From NCBI GenBank assembly GCA_016234365.1, contig JACRER010000040.1:1-53072 (forward strand): a stretch of 53,072 bases of DNA, read 5' to 3'. Positions 1 through 7,723 of the stretch are shown here, in pieces. Position 1 is the first letter of the stretch. Every line of letters begins with the position of its first letter. Below the pieces are notes generated by a model that saw nothing but the letters and a program-made list of their open reading frames with translations, searched no databases and was not told the origin of the DNA. The stretch comes from Elusimicrobiota bacterium. GTDB taxonomy: Bacteria > Elusimicrobiota > Elusimicrobia > Elusimicrobiales > UBA9959. The position numbers and the translations under genes are program-made.

Positions 1-333
1 CGTCAGCTGCGCGCGCGGCCGGTCGTAAAGGTTGCCTATCACGGCTTCTTTAAAGATCCAGCGGCTGCCCTCGAACTGCACCGGGTGAAAAGTGACGCGC
101 TTTATGTTGTCGTTCTTGATGCGCCACATTATGCGCTGCGTCTCGAACACGTCGCCTTCCAGGAAGGCCTTCTCGAAATAAGCCGCGTTCTGCCGCATCG
201 CCGTGAGCAGCTTATCGTCGGCCACCCGCACCGCGGAAAAAGCCGAGAACCCCTGCCAGAACGCCACGAACACCAGCACCGCCGCCGCGTAATGCCGCCA
301 GTTATAGGCCAGGATGCGGGTAAAGATACTCAA
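1..333 (-). CDS. Membrane-anchored protein, N-terminal part only
   Basis: Partial gene running off the left edge; 111 codons are visible. The frame opens with TTG at 331-333, preceded by AGG about 10 nt upstream. Residues 13-35 (YAAAVLVFVAFWQGFSAFSA) form one membrane segment after a short basic N-terminus. The rest is soluble (QNAAYFEKAFLEGDVFETQR), as in the extracytoplasmic sensor part of a histidine kinase or chemoreceptor. No catalytic domain is inside the window, so the function is not assignable. It lies 104 nt behind the nitroreductase on the same strand and may or may not belong with it; its base composition is higher in GC than the cassette upstream. Confidence 0.6.
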   Translation of the reverse strand, partial: MSIFTRILAYNWRHYAAAVLVFVAFWQGFSAFSAVRVADDKLLTAMRQNAAYFEKAFLEGDVFETQRIMWRIKNDNIKRVTFHPVQFEGSRWIFKEAVIGNLYDRPRAQLT

Positions 334-437
334 GATAAAACCTCATACTTTCGAGTCACGTCTCCTGCTCGTTTACGGATTATTTTTAAAATTAAAGTCA
401 TCAAATCTACTTTCTCCTTGGCAGCGGATATCCCAAC

Positions 438-1289
438 TTAACTCTTGCGCCTGGACAAAAAACAGGACAAGCCGGCCTTCGAGAGTATCTTAAACTGTTT
501 TGGAGTGGAGAGCAGCAACCTGTCAGCCTGATAATTCAACCCGAAATACACCTGCGCCCTATTTACAAATCCGAGTCTCTTAGCCCCATTCACGCTCTTC
601 TCTGCAAACGCTGCCCCATGCACACGCCGGCAAACCCTATGCAAGGTCTCTAAGTCTTTTTCACTAATTTCTCTTTTGAAGCCATTATACTTTTCAGAGT
701 AAGCCGCAAGCAGCTCCTTGTCATCGATATCTCTGTAAATCTCATTGTGAAGCACTATTTTCGCCTCAAGCCGCTTGCGTGGGGGTGGGCGCATTGACGG
801 GTATCCAACCACCAGGGAAACAACCGGAACCACCCCCTTGGGCAGGTGGCACATTTTGCGTATCTCCGGAATCCTGTCAAATATGGGACCAATATACACA
901 GAACCCAGGCCTAGCGCGTCGGCCGCAGTACACATGTTCTGGGCACATATTACAGTATCTTGGAAAGCAATCCAGAAAGGCCTGAGAGCCCGATCAGCGG
1001 AGAAAGGAGCCGATTCCATCTTCGCCCAGCGCTTCAATCTGTAAAGGTCTATACAGAACACAAGGTGCAAAGGAGCCGTTTTCATAAACCGCTGTCCACA
1101 CAGTTTTGCCAACCGGTTAATAGCAGCCCGTTTCTCTATCTTGACTATTGAATAGGGCTGAAGATTTCCCCCTGTAGGCGCATGAATGCCTGCCTCAATA
1201 ATATTTTTTACCACCGCAGCGGGGACTTTCCTCTTGGTAAATGCCCGGCAGCTTGCCCGCCCCAACAGAAGCTGTAAAGTCTTATTCAT
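438..1289 (-). CDS. Nitroreductase-family FMN oxidoreductase with C-terminal extension
   Basis: The 283-aa product has the nitroreductase fold signature: SCRAFTKRKVP near residues 13-23, APTGGNLQPYSI near 37-48 (FMN phosphate binding) and GLGSVYIGPI in the middle. Family members are FMN-dependent two-electron oxidoreductases; some act as dehydrogenases on peptide azolines in RiPP pathways. About 90 residues follow the usual family core (YSEKYNGFKREISEKD onward) and have no recognised domain. The start at 1289 is chosen because GGGAGAG precedes it; the open frame extends 13 codons further upstream. It is the last gene of the low-GC cassette, 117 nt behind the lipoprotein gene. The role in peptide modification is inferred only from neighbourhood. 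Confidence 0.8.
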   Translation of the reverse strand: MNKTLQLLLGRASCRAFTKRKVPAAVVKNIIEAGIHAPTGGNLQPYSIVKIEKRAAINRLAKLCGQRFMKTAPLHLVFCIDLYRLKRWAKMESAPFSADRALRPFWIAFQDTVICAQNMCTAADALGLGSVYIGPIFDRIPEIRKMCHLPKGVVPVVSLVVGYPSMRPPPRKRLEAKIVLHNEIYRDIDDKELLAAYSEKYNGFKREISEKDLETLHRVCRRVHGAAFAEKSVNGAKRLGFVNRAQVYFGLNYQADRLLLSTPKQFKILSKAGLSCFLSRRKS

Positions 1290-1406
1290 TTGCTCTCCCT
1301 GCGGTTTCCTTCGATTGCAATATTCCACACAAGCGGTTAAGCGGCGAACTAGTTCTCATTTATAGAAAACCGGCATGGATCTGTAGTCCCTGCGCATTAT
1401 CACGCT

Positions 1407-2804
1407 TCACCATTGAAAATCACCTATTTCTGGATACTCAAGGAACCCTTTTCCGACCACGATATTTTCAATCTTTTTCGGATACCAGAATACGCGGACA
1501 CTCTGGTATAGTGGGAGCGCTACGGCCTCCTTGGCCAACTCGCCCACGACCGACATGGCGAGTGCATGTTTGCGCCCGACATCCTCCGCGCTGAGCATGC
1601 CTTCAAAAAACTTTGCGCCGGCCGGAAGGTCAAAATCTAGATATCCGTCCTTACGGAAAAAAACTTCAAGAAAGGCCCGATGATCGGGCACAACGGCATC
1701 CAGGTGCATTATTGTCAGATGGTATGGCCGGGGCCGGGAATGGAGCATTTTTTTAAATTCTGCGGGAGGATAGTGTACTATCCGCATTCCCACTCCAGTC
1801 CTCTTAAAGAACGCCGCCGCAAAGCGATTCATCTGCTCGTCATTATCAGTACGCCAGTTAGAAAAAACAATGGGGCCATGTTTGTGCGTCAGCGCGGCAA
1901 GAGCCGCGCCGCAATCCTGCCTTGGCTCCCCCTGTTTCGCCCCGGGCACGCCTATCGGGAGCACTGACACCACGTCGAAAAAATCACTTTTTGACGGGAA
2001 GAAGGAACTGCGCAGCATTTTAATGTCCGTACAGTTGTATATCATCCTGCGCATCTCCGGATCAAGATGATTAATTATCAGGGCACCAGTCCTAAGTTCT
2101 GTACTATAAAAGCCCTGATAGTCTCCTTGGGCAGAAAGGGGCAGCTCCATTCCGCTAATCAAATTCCTATCCGCGATCCCACGGTCTCCCGCGGAGATAT
2201 CCGGAGAGTTTTGCCGCACGTCTATCGTGTTGTAACCGCGCCTCACCGGCACTTTCCGCGTCAGCAGTATTCTGTTTTTTTCGACCTTTTCCACCATGAA
2301 CGGGCCGAGCCCGTCCTCAACGACGCCGTCCCTCTCTACGGTTGGAGCGTTTTCGTACTGGGTCAAATAGAACAGGTAGTTTGGATGGCTGCGCGCGAAC
2401 TTCACGTTTACGCAACTATCCCGGACCTCCAGGACGGCGGAATCGTCCAATTTCCTCGTTACGCTCTCCAGGTGTTTTCCCAGCAGCCCGGCGGTAAATT
2501 TCGTCCGGGCATTAAACCGCAGTGATTGATTCGGGCAAAAGGCAAAATCCCTGAAATCCAAGCTTCGCTCCCATTTACGCAGTATTCTGGAGGAATAGTT
2601 TTCGCCATCATCCCTGCGCAACAGCGGCTCGTGGGTCTGCTTCAATATATACAGCACTATGCTGACGAACGCCTGGTTTGTGCGCACCTGGGACGGCAGG
2701 CTATTGGCCAGGACAACCCAGTTCTCCCTGGCGCCCCGGCAACCGGCGGCGAAGATTAGCCCAGCCAATATTAAAGGAAGGATTTTTTTGTTATATGCAG
2801 GCAT
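1407..2804 (-). CDS. Oligopeptide-binding-type extracellular lipoprotein (SBP family 5-like)
   Basis: The 465-aa protein begins with a lipoprotein signal: basic MPAYNKK, hydrophobic LILAGLIF, lipobox FAAGC with Cys22. The mature part has the look of ABC-transporter solute-binding family 5 (OppA/DppA): an N-terminal THEPLLRRDDGENYSSRILRKW segment followed by SLRFNARTKFTAG, matching the family pattern of a bound substrate lobe. It is shorter than usual (about 465 against 500-550). Family members bind peptides or other small solutes outside the membrane. No ABC permease or ATPase lies in the cassette. Its start overlaps the end of the GNAT-like gene by 34 nt, implying co-translation. A role in sensing or retrieving the cassette's peptide product is inference. 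Confidence 0.7.
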   Translation of the reverse strand: MPAYNKKILPLILAGLIFAAGCRGARENWVVLANSLPSQVRTNQAFVSIVLYILKQTHEPLLRRDDGENYSSRILRKWERSLDFRDFAFCPNQSLRFNARTKFTAGLLGKHLESVTRKLDDSAVLEVRDSCVNVKFARSHPNYLFYLTQYENAPTVERDGVVEDGLGPFMVEKVEKNRILLTRKVPVRRGYNTIDVRQNSPDISAGDRGIADRNLISGMELPLSAQGDYQGFYSTELRTGALIINHLDPEMRRMIYNCTDIKMLRSSFFPSKSDFFDVVSVLPIGVPGAKQGEPRQDCGAALAALTHKHGPIVFSNWRTDNDEQMNRFAAAFFKRTGVGMRIVHYPPAEFKKMLHSRPRPYHLTIMHLDAVVPDHRAFLEVFFRKDGYLDFDLPAGAKFFEGMLSAEDVGRKHALAMSVVGELAKEAVALPLYQSVRVFWYPKKIENIVVGKGFLEYPEIGDFQW

Positions 2805-3457
2805 ACGGGGCTGAACCCTGTTTTTCGAAAAAATCTTATCGATCTAAAGTTGAAAGAATCCACAAAAGCGTCTATCGCCCGTCCTTTCTTCGCCAGCCAT
2901 TCAACCGTAAGATAATGCGCCCGCGAGCGCTCATGCACAGCCAGTTCCGTGCTGAACCAGATCCAATTAAGGCAATACGTTCCCGGCTCCTCCCGCTCGT
3001 ATACGGTAGTCAGCCCCACGGGAGAAGACTGTTTTACAAGACACAACGAATTCTCAGGCAGCAACCTGTATTGCGCGACATCCCGTGAAAAGGCAATCCT
3101 GTCCGGAGTTATACTGGGCTTCCATTCCTCGTAGAACTCCATCACCCTCCGGAGATAAAGCTCGCGGATGAACGATATCTCTCCGGGCATTACGGCCACG
3201 GCCGTCTCCTCCCCGAGGCATGGCGGCAGGATGAACTGCCCGGCAGCTGCGCGATACTGTATTCTGGCCGAATAGGCGTCCGGGATATTCTTTTTTAATG
3301 TCTCGTACTCTCCGATATCGCCGCAAGGAACGCTGAATATCAATTTCGCACAGGCCGCCGCCGAAAAGCCGCCCCGGATTGCCTCTTCGGTTATATCTGA
3401 AATCGCTTCGGCCTTATAATACGCGTTCTGACCTTTGATATCCGTTTGCTTGATCAT
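2771..3457 (-). CDS. GNAT-like acyltransferase
   Basis: 228 aa. The C-terminal half (about 105-228) shows GNAT traits: an internal Val-Gly-Leu-Thr strand (SSPVGLTTVYE), then a strand-helix ending in DSFNFRSIRFFRKTGFSPV, which matches the typical closing motif of N-acetyltransferases (N..S..F..K.GF). The N-terminal 100 residues are unassigned. GNAT enzymes transfer an acyl group from acyl-CoA to an amine. The SD AGG sits inside the TTGAGG that also contains the stop codon of the radical SAM gene 10 nt upstream, so the two are translationally linked. Substrate unknown; modification of the cassette's peptide or its product is inferred from context. Confidence 0.6.
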   Translation of the reverse strand: MIKQTDIKGQNAYYKAEAISDITEEAIRGGFSAAACAKLIFSVPCGDIGEYETLKKNIPDAYSARIQYRAAAGQFILPPCLGEETAVAVMPGEISFIRELYLRRVMEFYEEWKPSITPDRIAFSRDVAQYRLLPENSLCLVKQSSPVGLTTVYEREEPGTYCLNWIWFSTELAVHERSRAHYLTVEWLAKKGRAIDAFVDSFNFRSIRFFRKTGFSPVCLHITKKSFL

Positions 3458-3467
3458 TCACAAAACC

Positions 3468-4331
3468 TCAAGGGCGAAGCTGGCTGTTTTCTTCCGGCCC
3501 GGAGAAGAGCTCCGCGCATAAAACGCACGGGCAGGAATACTCCGCAGACAATCTCCCCTCGTTCAACCCGACCTTTTTTGCCAGCTCCCCGAAAGAACAG
3601 GCCGTGATTTGCCGGTAGAATCCGCTTTCCCGCAATTGCTCCACGGTCCGGAAGAAATACTTCTCATAGCCTCGGCGGGGGATGTCACACACGGAAAACC
3701 CGCGGCCGCACATGTACACCATGCCATCCTTGTTCGGACAATACTGCGCGAGAATCTCTTTGTCAAACGACGGATATGCGTATGATATTTTATTCTCTTT
3801 CGCGGCCCCGTAGGGGACCACTTTCTGCACCCCTATGGTAAACTCCCCGGATTTTCGCAGTTGCGCTATCAGAGCGAGGTCTAGCGGGGATTGTATCGTC
3901 AGCACCACGCTGAACCGCAAGCCGAGACGATCACAAGCTTTTTTTAGGTTCTCAACATTTTCTATCGCAAGAAATTCACTATGGAACCTGTCGTATGAAA
4001 GCTGGACCTCATTCAGGCCGGTAATCTGCCGCAGTGTCTTCTCCGCAAGTTCCTCGGTAACGGCAAAGCCTCCGTTTGTGGTAATGACCACGCGGGGAGT
4101 ATACGCCACTGCGGACAACAAATCGTTAATGACGGGAATATACAGGGTCGGTTCGCCGCCTACCAAGATTAGAGTATCAAAGCGGAACTTGTTAATTGAT
4201 TTCGTTAGAAACAGAATCTCTGGCGCCGACAAACACTGCTGCTGAGGCCCGATAATAGCACAATGCCTGCACTTGAAAGTGCAGGCATAGCCAAGAACTA
4301 TACTTAAAGAATGCGCCATTTTGCTGTTCAT
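3468..4331 (-). CDS. Radical SAM enzyme with Cys-rich C-terminus, probable peptide maturase
   Basis: 287 aa. Residues 17-24 give the radical SAM cluster motif CTFKCRHC (Cys17, Cys21, Cys24), followed by VGGEPT at 57-62 and TTNGG at 84-88. The C-terminal part holds further cysteines at about 198, 208, 215, 245, 267, 269 and 272, arranged like the auxiliary iron-sulfur cluster region (twitch/SPASM) of peptide- and protein-modifying radical SAM enzymes. It starts 27 nt after the 65-aa peptide gene and is followed after 10 nt by the GNAT-like gene. No strong Shine-Dalgarno sequence precedes the start. Modification of the upstream peptide, for example at its two cysteines, is an inference from gene order and domain type. 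Confidence 0.85.
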   Translation of the reverse strand: MNSKMAHSLSIVLGYACTFKCRHCAIIGPQQQCLSAPEILFLTKSINKFRFDTLILVGGEPTLYIPVINDLLSAVAYTPRVVITTNGGFAVTEELAEKTLRQITGLNEVQLSYDRFHSEFLAIENVENLKKACDRLGLRFSVVLTIQSPLDLALIAQLRKSGEFTIGVQKVVPYGAAKENKISYAYPSFDKEILAQYCPNKDGMVYMCGRGFSVCDIPRRGYEKYFFRTVEQLRESGFYRQITACSFGELAKKVGLNEGRLSAEYSCPCVLCAELFSGPEENSQLRP

Positions 4332-4358
4332 ATCACAACAAAGACGCGAAAACAGGAA

Positions 4359-4556
4359 TTACTTCGGGGTAGGGACAGCCAATGATTCGTCGCAAGAACC
4401 ACCGGTGCCGCACGCATCCCCAGCCACTGCTATCGTGGACATAAGAACGGTCTTCTCATCCTGAGAGATAACTGAAACATAACTAGAGGCTTGGGCGACA
4501 GACAACGCCCCGAGAGACACTAGAAAGGCCGCGATAACCGCATCTTTGTTAGTCAT
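4359..4556 (-). CDS. Small Cys-containing exported peptide, candidate modified-peptide precursor
   Basis: 65 aa. Residues 1-23 look like a signal peptide: MTNK, hydrophobic AVIAAFLVSLGALSV, then AQA and SS as a cleavage site. The rest is short and polar and ends in ACGTGGSCDESLAVPTPK with cysteines 49 and 55 (C-x5-C, Gly-rich between). AAGGGG lies 8 nt before the ATG. It is the first gene of the low-GC cassette and directly precedes the radical SAM gene. I recognise no family. Short length, a Gly/Cys-rich tail and a neighbouring radical SAM gene are what one expects of a RiPP precursor, but a simple secreted peptide is also possible. Confidence 0.6.
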   Translation of the reverse strand: MTNKDAVIAAFLVSLGALSVAQASSYVSVISQDEKTVLMSTIAVAGDACGTGGSCDESLAVPTPK

Positions 4557-4617
4557 TTTATTTCCCCTTAACCCCTATATTCTGCCATTTCTGGAACTTT
4601 TTTGCAATTTGCCGATT

Positions 4618-4651
4618 AAAAAAGGGAAAGCAAAGTCACTTTTGCTTTCCC
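4618..4651 (-). terminator. Rho-independent terminator upstream of the peptide gene
   Basis: On the minus strand the stem GGGAAAGCAAA pairs with CTTTGCTTTCCC and is followed by six T. It lies 61 nt before the 65-aa peptide gene, so it either blocks read-through from the IS transposase or acts as an attenuator in the cassette's leader. Confidence 0.7.
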
Positions 4652-4793
4652 TGGATACATCCGGTTACGGCCGGATCGTGGATACTCTGGGGCCAATTCC
4701 CCAAATTACAAGGAAGACTACAGTGATAGTATAGCCGAACCGCAGCCCGGGCGTAAGGGCCCTTGGTCCCACCCCCGGCTAGGCCTTCCGGTA
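4652..4793. other. Intergenic leader with two further hairpins
   Basis: No coding sequence is seen. Reading the minus strand, two hairpins precede the terminator: TGGGG/CCCCA around 4697-4712 and ATCCGG/CCGGAT around 4660-4678. I could not match this to a riboswitch consensus. Together with the terminator it may be a regulatory leader of the cassette or a small RNA. Confidence 0.35.
4785..4793. repeat. Left target-site duplication of the IS
   Basis: CTTCCGGTA immediately outside the left inverted repeat; matches CCTCCGGTA at 6090-6098 in 8 of 9 positions. Confidence 0.6.
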
Positions 4794-6089
4794 CAGGGCT
4801 GTCCCAAGAAACTTTTTTAAGCGAAGGGCAGGAAGGGTTGCAAATCCCCGTCACGTATCCTGTTTAAGCGGTTTTGATTCAAATTCAGTGTATCCAGCAG
4901 CGATAATCGCTCCATAAGTCCGGCTTTTATCACCAGGTGCAGGTAATACAGCGAATGCGCGTAGCGGCTCTGGTACTTGATGTAAGCCAACAGCAGGTAA
5001 TAACACATGGCCGACCAGATCTGCGTCAAAACAGCGTTCTCGCTGGTCCCAAGAAACGTCTTTATCTTCAGGTTCTGCTTCACCCACCGGAAAAACGCCT
5101 CTATCTGCCAGCGCGATTTATAGATGTCGGCTATGGTCCTGGCCGGCAGCTTCAACTGGTTCGTTATAAACTCGAAGGTCTTGTCATGCTCTTTGTCGTA
5201 GTACCTTATAAGACGCATGAACCGGGGGTAGTTCTCCCTGCCCTTGCCAGCCAGTTCTATCACATCATCGCTTACCACCCCTTTGGCCGGGCCCTTCCAG
5301 CTTACATGCTGTCCCACAATGCGGTAACTAACCCGTTCCCGCAGCCTGGTTACGAAGTACACCCCGGCGTCGCTGATACGCCGCAACCACTTGGAATCGG
5401 TATAGCCCCGGTCAAAGCAATAGATGCTGTCCCGTGAAAGCTTAAAATGGGCTTTGGCGGCGACTACATCGTTTTCTTCGCCGCCGGTCATCACCATGAA
5501 ACACGGGATGTCCCCGCTGTGGTCGTACTGGAAGTGCATTTTGATGGCCCCCTTCTTGTGCTTTATCCGCGACCAGGGGAAGACCGACAGGCAAAGGCTG
5601 ATGGTGGTGGCGTCTATGCTGTAAAGCGGGTTCGGAAACTTGAACTTGTGTTTGGGCGTCAGGTCGCGGCAACGGGCCAGCAGTTTATAGAACATGCCTT
5701 CATAAATGCGGCTGTCACGGTTGGCGTTGGCGTGGGATAGGGTATTGCGGCAGATCTTGGCCGGCAGGCCCAGGTGGTAGGTGCGCATGGCCTGCACGGC
5801 AAAGGCGCTTTCTATCTCGCGCAGGCTTTCCAGCCCGCTTATCTGCGCGTATAGCAGGGCCGTGAACTGGTTCCAGGTGGTCAGGTTCTTCGTGTAGCGG
5901 TCGGCGCCGTGCTGACGCACGAGGTTTTCAAAATCATGTCTAGGTATCTGCGAAAGAACGTGCGAAAACAATGTGCTATAATGGGACATAAGGAATCCTC
6001 CGTCGGGAAAGACGTTTTTCTAGACCAAAAACATCTTACCATTAACGGAGGATTCTCTTTTTTTAACGGATTTTCTTGGGACAGCCCTG
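4794..6089 (-). mobile_element. IS4-family insertion sequence, complete
   Basis: The element is 1296 bp with perfect 18-bp terminal inverted repeats (CAGGGCTGTCCCAAGAAA at 4794-4811, its complement at 6072-6089). It contains one transposase gene and nothing else. Flanking 9-bp repeats CTTCCGGTA (4785-4793) and CCTCCGGTA (6090-6098) differ at one base and look like a slightly decayed target duplication. IS4-family elements make duplications of about this size. It sits exactly at the border between the low-GC cassette and the GC-rich backbone. Confidence 0.88.
4817..5989 (-). CDS. IS4-family transposase
   Basis: 390 aa, full length for the family. DDE-type catalytic features are visible: LYSIDATTIS near residue 127 (first Asp), CFDRGYTDSKW in the middle (second Asp), and the IS4 YREK signature in DIYKSRWQIEAFFRWVK (Tyr, Arg, Glu, Lys). 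It catalyses cut-and-paste movement of its own element. ACGGAGGATTCCTT precedes the ATG. The reading frame is uninterrupted and both inverted repeats are intact, so the element may still be mobile. Confidence 0.95.
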   Translation of the reverse strand: MSHYSTLFSHVLSQIPRHDFENLVRQHGADRYTKNLTTWNQFTALLYAQISGLESLREIESAFAVQAMRTYHLGLPAKICRNTLSHANANRDSRIYEGMFYKLLARCRDLTPKHKFKFPNPLYSIDATTISLCLSVFPWSRIKHKKGAIKMHFQYDHSGDIPCFMVMTGGEENDVVAAKAHFKLSRDSIYCFDRGYTDSKWLRRISDAGVYFVTRLRERVSYRIVGQHVSWKGPAKGVVSDDVIELAGKGRENYPRFMRLIRYYDKEHDKTFEFITNQLKLPARTIADIYKSRWQIEAFFRWVKQNLKIKTFLGTSENAVLTQIWSAMCYYLLLAYIKYQSRYAHSLYYLHLVIKAGLMERLSLLDTLNLNQNRLNRIRDGDLQPFLPFA

Positions 6090-6098
6090 CCTCCGGTA
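6090..6098. repeat. Right target-site duplication of the IS
   Basis: CCTCCGGTA immediately outside the right inverted repeat; one mismatch to 4785-4793. Confidence 0.6.
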
Positions 6099-6127
6099 TA
6101 ATTAATAATTATTAATTCCCACTTTTG

Positions 6128-6133
6128 TATAAT
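6128..6133 (+). promoter_or_regulatory. -10 element of the M16 peptidase operon
   Basis: TATAAT 43 nt before the ATG at 6176, just 38 bp inside the right end of the IS. No convincing -35 hexamer is seen. Confidence 0.5.
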
Positions 6134-6175
6134 ACCCGGGTGGTAATTCAACCGCCTTTTTCTCCGGAGGATATG

Positions 6176-7723
6176 ATGCGTTTTTCCTTTCTTCTTCCCT
6201 GTCTTCTCATGTTCACCCAGGCATCCTACGCCAAGGACGCCGCCGGCAGCGCTCTCCCGCCGGGAGCCGTAGTCGAGACCGACCCCAAGTATCCACCGGT
6301 AGTTTCCTATACCCTGAAGAACGGGTTGAAGCTGCTGATCCTGGAAAAGCATTTCACCCCCACCATCTCCTACTCCATCGCCTTTAAAGTAGGGAACGTG
6401 GACAGCCCGCAGGGGAAAACCGGCCTGCCCCACCTTTTCGAACACATGGCGTTCAAGGGCACCCAGACCGTCAACACCAAGGATTACAAGAAGGAAAAGG
6501 TCGCCCTCGACAAGATAGAAACCGCCGCGAAGGCCATGATAGCCGAGGAACGCAAGCCCAACCCCGATAAGACCCTCCTCGAAACCCTCAAGAAGAACCT
6601 GGCCGCCGCCGAGAAAGAGGCCGACGCCTTCATCATCAAGGACGAGTTCACCCAGATCTACAAGAACCTGGGCGAGAACGGCCTGAACGCCGCCACCGGT
6701 TACGACTACACCTTCTATCTGGTCTCGCTGCCAGCCAACCAGCTCGAAACGCTGATGGCCATGGAAGCGGACCGCTTCAAGAACCCGGTGCTGCGCGAAT
6801 TCTACCGCGAGCGCAGCGTGGTAATGGAAGAACGCCGCATGTACGAGGCCAAGCCCGAGAGCGCCCTGAGCGAGGAACTTACCACCACGGCCCTGGAAGC
6901 GCACCCGTACCGCTACCCCATCGTGGGCTGGATGGACGACATAAAGACCTTTACCCGCACGGACGCGGAGAAGTTCTATAAGCGTTTCTACGTGCCCAAT
7001 AACGCCACCCTGGCCATAGTGGGCGACGTAAAGCCGACTGAGGTCATAAAGTTGGCCGAAAAATATTTTTCCGACTGGAAACCGGCGGAACTGCCCGACA
7101 CCAACTACACCAAGGAGCCCCAGCAGAACTCGGAAAAGCGTTTCGACCTTTTCTTCAAAGCCAACCCGTCGCTGCGCATGGCCTTCCATAACCCCGGCTA
7201 CGCCAACCCAGACATGTACCCGCTGATGATGGTGAGCGAGGTGCTCTCCGGGGGCAAGACCGCGCGCTTCTACCGGAACCTGGTGGAAGGCAAGCAGTTG
7301 GCCCTCTACGCGGCCTCCGGCGCCAGCACCTCCTCCCGCTATCCCTCGCTCTTCATAGTGGTGGGCGCCCCCAAGGCCCCCAACACCCTGGAAGCCCTGG
7401 AGAACGGGATTTGGGAAGAGATAGAGAAGCTCAAGACCGAACCGCCCACAGCCTGGGAACTGGAACGGATAGTTAACGCCCACGAGGCGGAGATGGTAAA
7501 GGGCCTGGAGTCCAGCCTGGACACCTCGCAGAACCTGGCCATCTCCCAGCAGATAATGGGCGACTGGAAATTCGACTGGAAGACCATAGAGGAACTGCGC
7601 AAGGTGAAGCCGGAGGACGTTTCCGCCGCCGCCGCCAAGTACCTCATCCGCAGTAATTACACCGTAGGATTCCTCCGCCAGCCGCTGGCCGCGCCCGCGC
7701 CGGCCAAAGGAGACTCCAAATGA
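6176..7723 (+). CDS. M16-family zinc metallopeptidase, catalytic member
   Basis: 515 aa with a Sec signal peptide (MRFSFLLPCLLMFTQASYA). The inverted zinc motif HLFEH is at residues 86-90, as in pitrilysin and the processing peptidases. Length fits one M16 unit of two domains. GGAGG lies 5 nt before ATG 6176; a second ATG one codon upstream is too close to it. The stop overlaps the start of the next gene (ATGA), which encodes an inactive paralogue, the usual bacterial arrangement of a heterodimeric periplasmic peptidase. Residues 110-155 (KKEKVALDKIETAAKAM) form an inserted charged helix. Substrate unknown. Confidence 0.92.
   Translation: MRFSFLLPCLLMFTQASYAKDAAGSALPPGAVVETDPKYPPVVSYTLKNGLKLLILEKHFTPTISYSIAFKVGNVDSPQGKTGLPHLFEHMAFKGTQTVNTKDYKKEKVALDKIETAAKAMIAEERKPNPDKTLLETLKKNLAAAEKEADAFIIKDEFTQIYKNLGENGLNAATGYDYTFYLVSLPANQLETLMAMEADRFKNPVLREFYRERSVVMEERRMYEAKPESALSEELTTTALEAHPYRYPIVGWMDDIKTFTRTDAEKFYKRFYVPNNATLAIVGDVKPTEVIKLAEKYFSDWKPAELPDTNYTKEPQQNSEKRFDLFFKANPSLRMAFHNPGYANPDMYPLMMVSEVLSGGKTARFYRNLVEGKQLALYAASGASTSSRYPSLFIVVGAPKAPNTLEALENGIWEEIEKLKTEPPTAWELERIVNAHEAEMVKGLESSLDTSQNLAISQQIMGDWKFDWKTIEELRKVKPEDVSAAAAKYLIRSNYTVGFLRQPLAAPAPAKGDSK

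Noticed and set aside
4652-4793. Cyclic di-GMP or cobalamin riboswitch
   Set aside because: Tested by eye against the conserved cores on both strands; hairpins are present but the invariant bases are not.
6020-7483. 487-aa minus-strand frame over the M16 gene
   Set aside because: Antisense to an M16 peptidase with intact HxxEH; no start signal.
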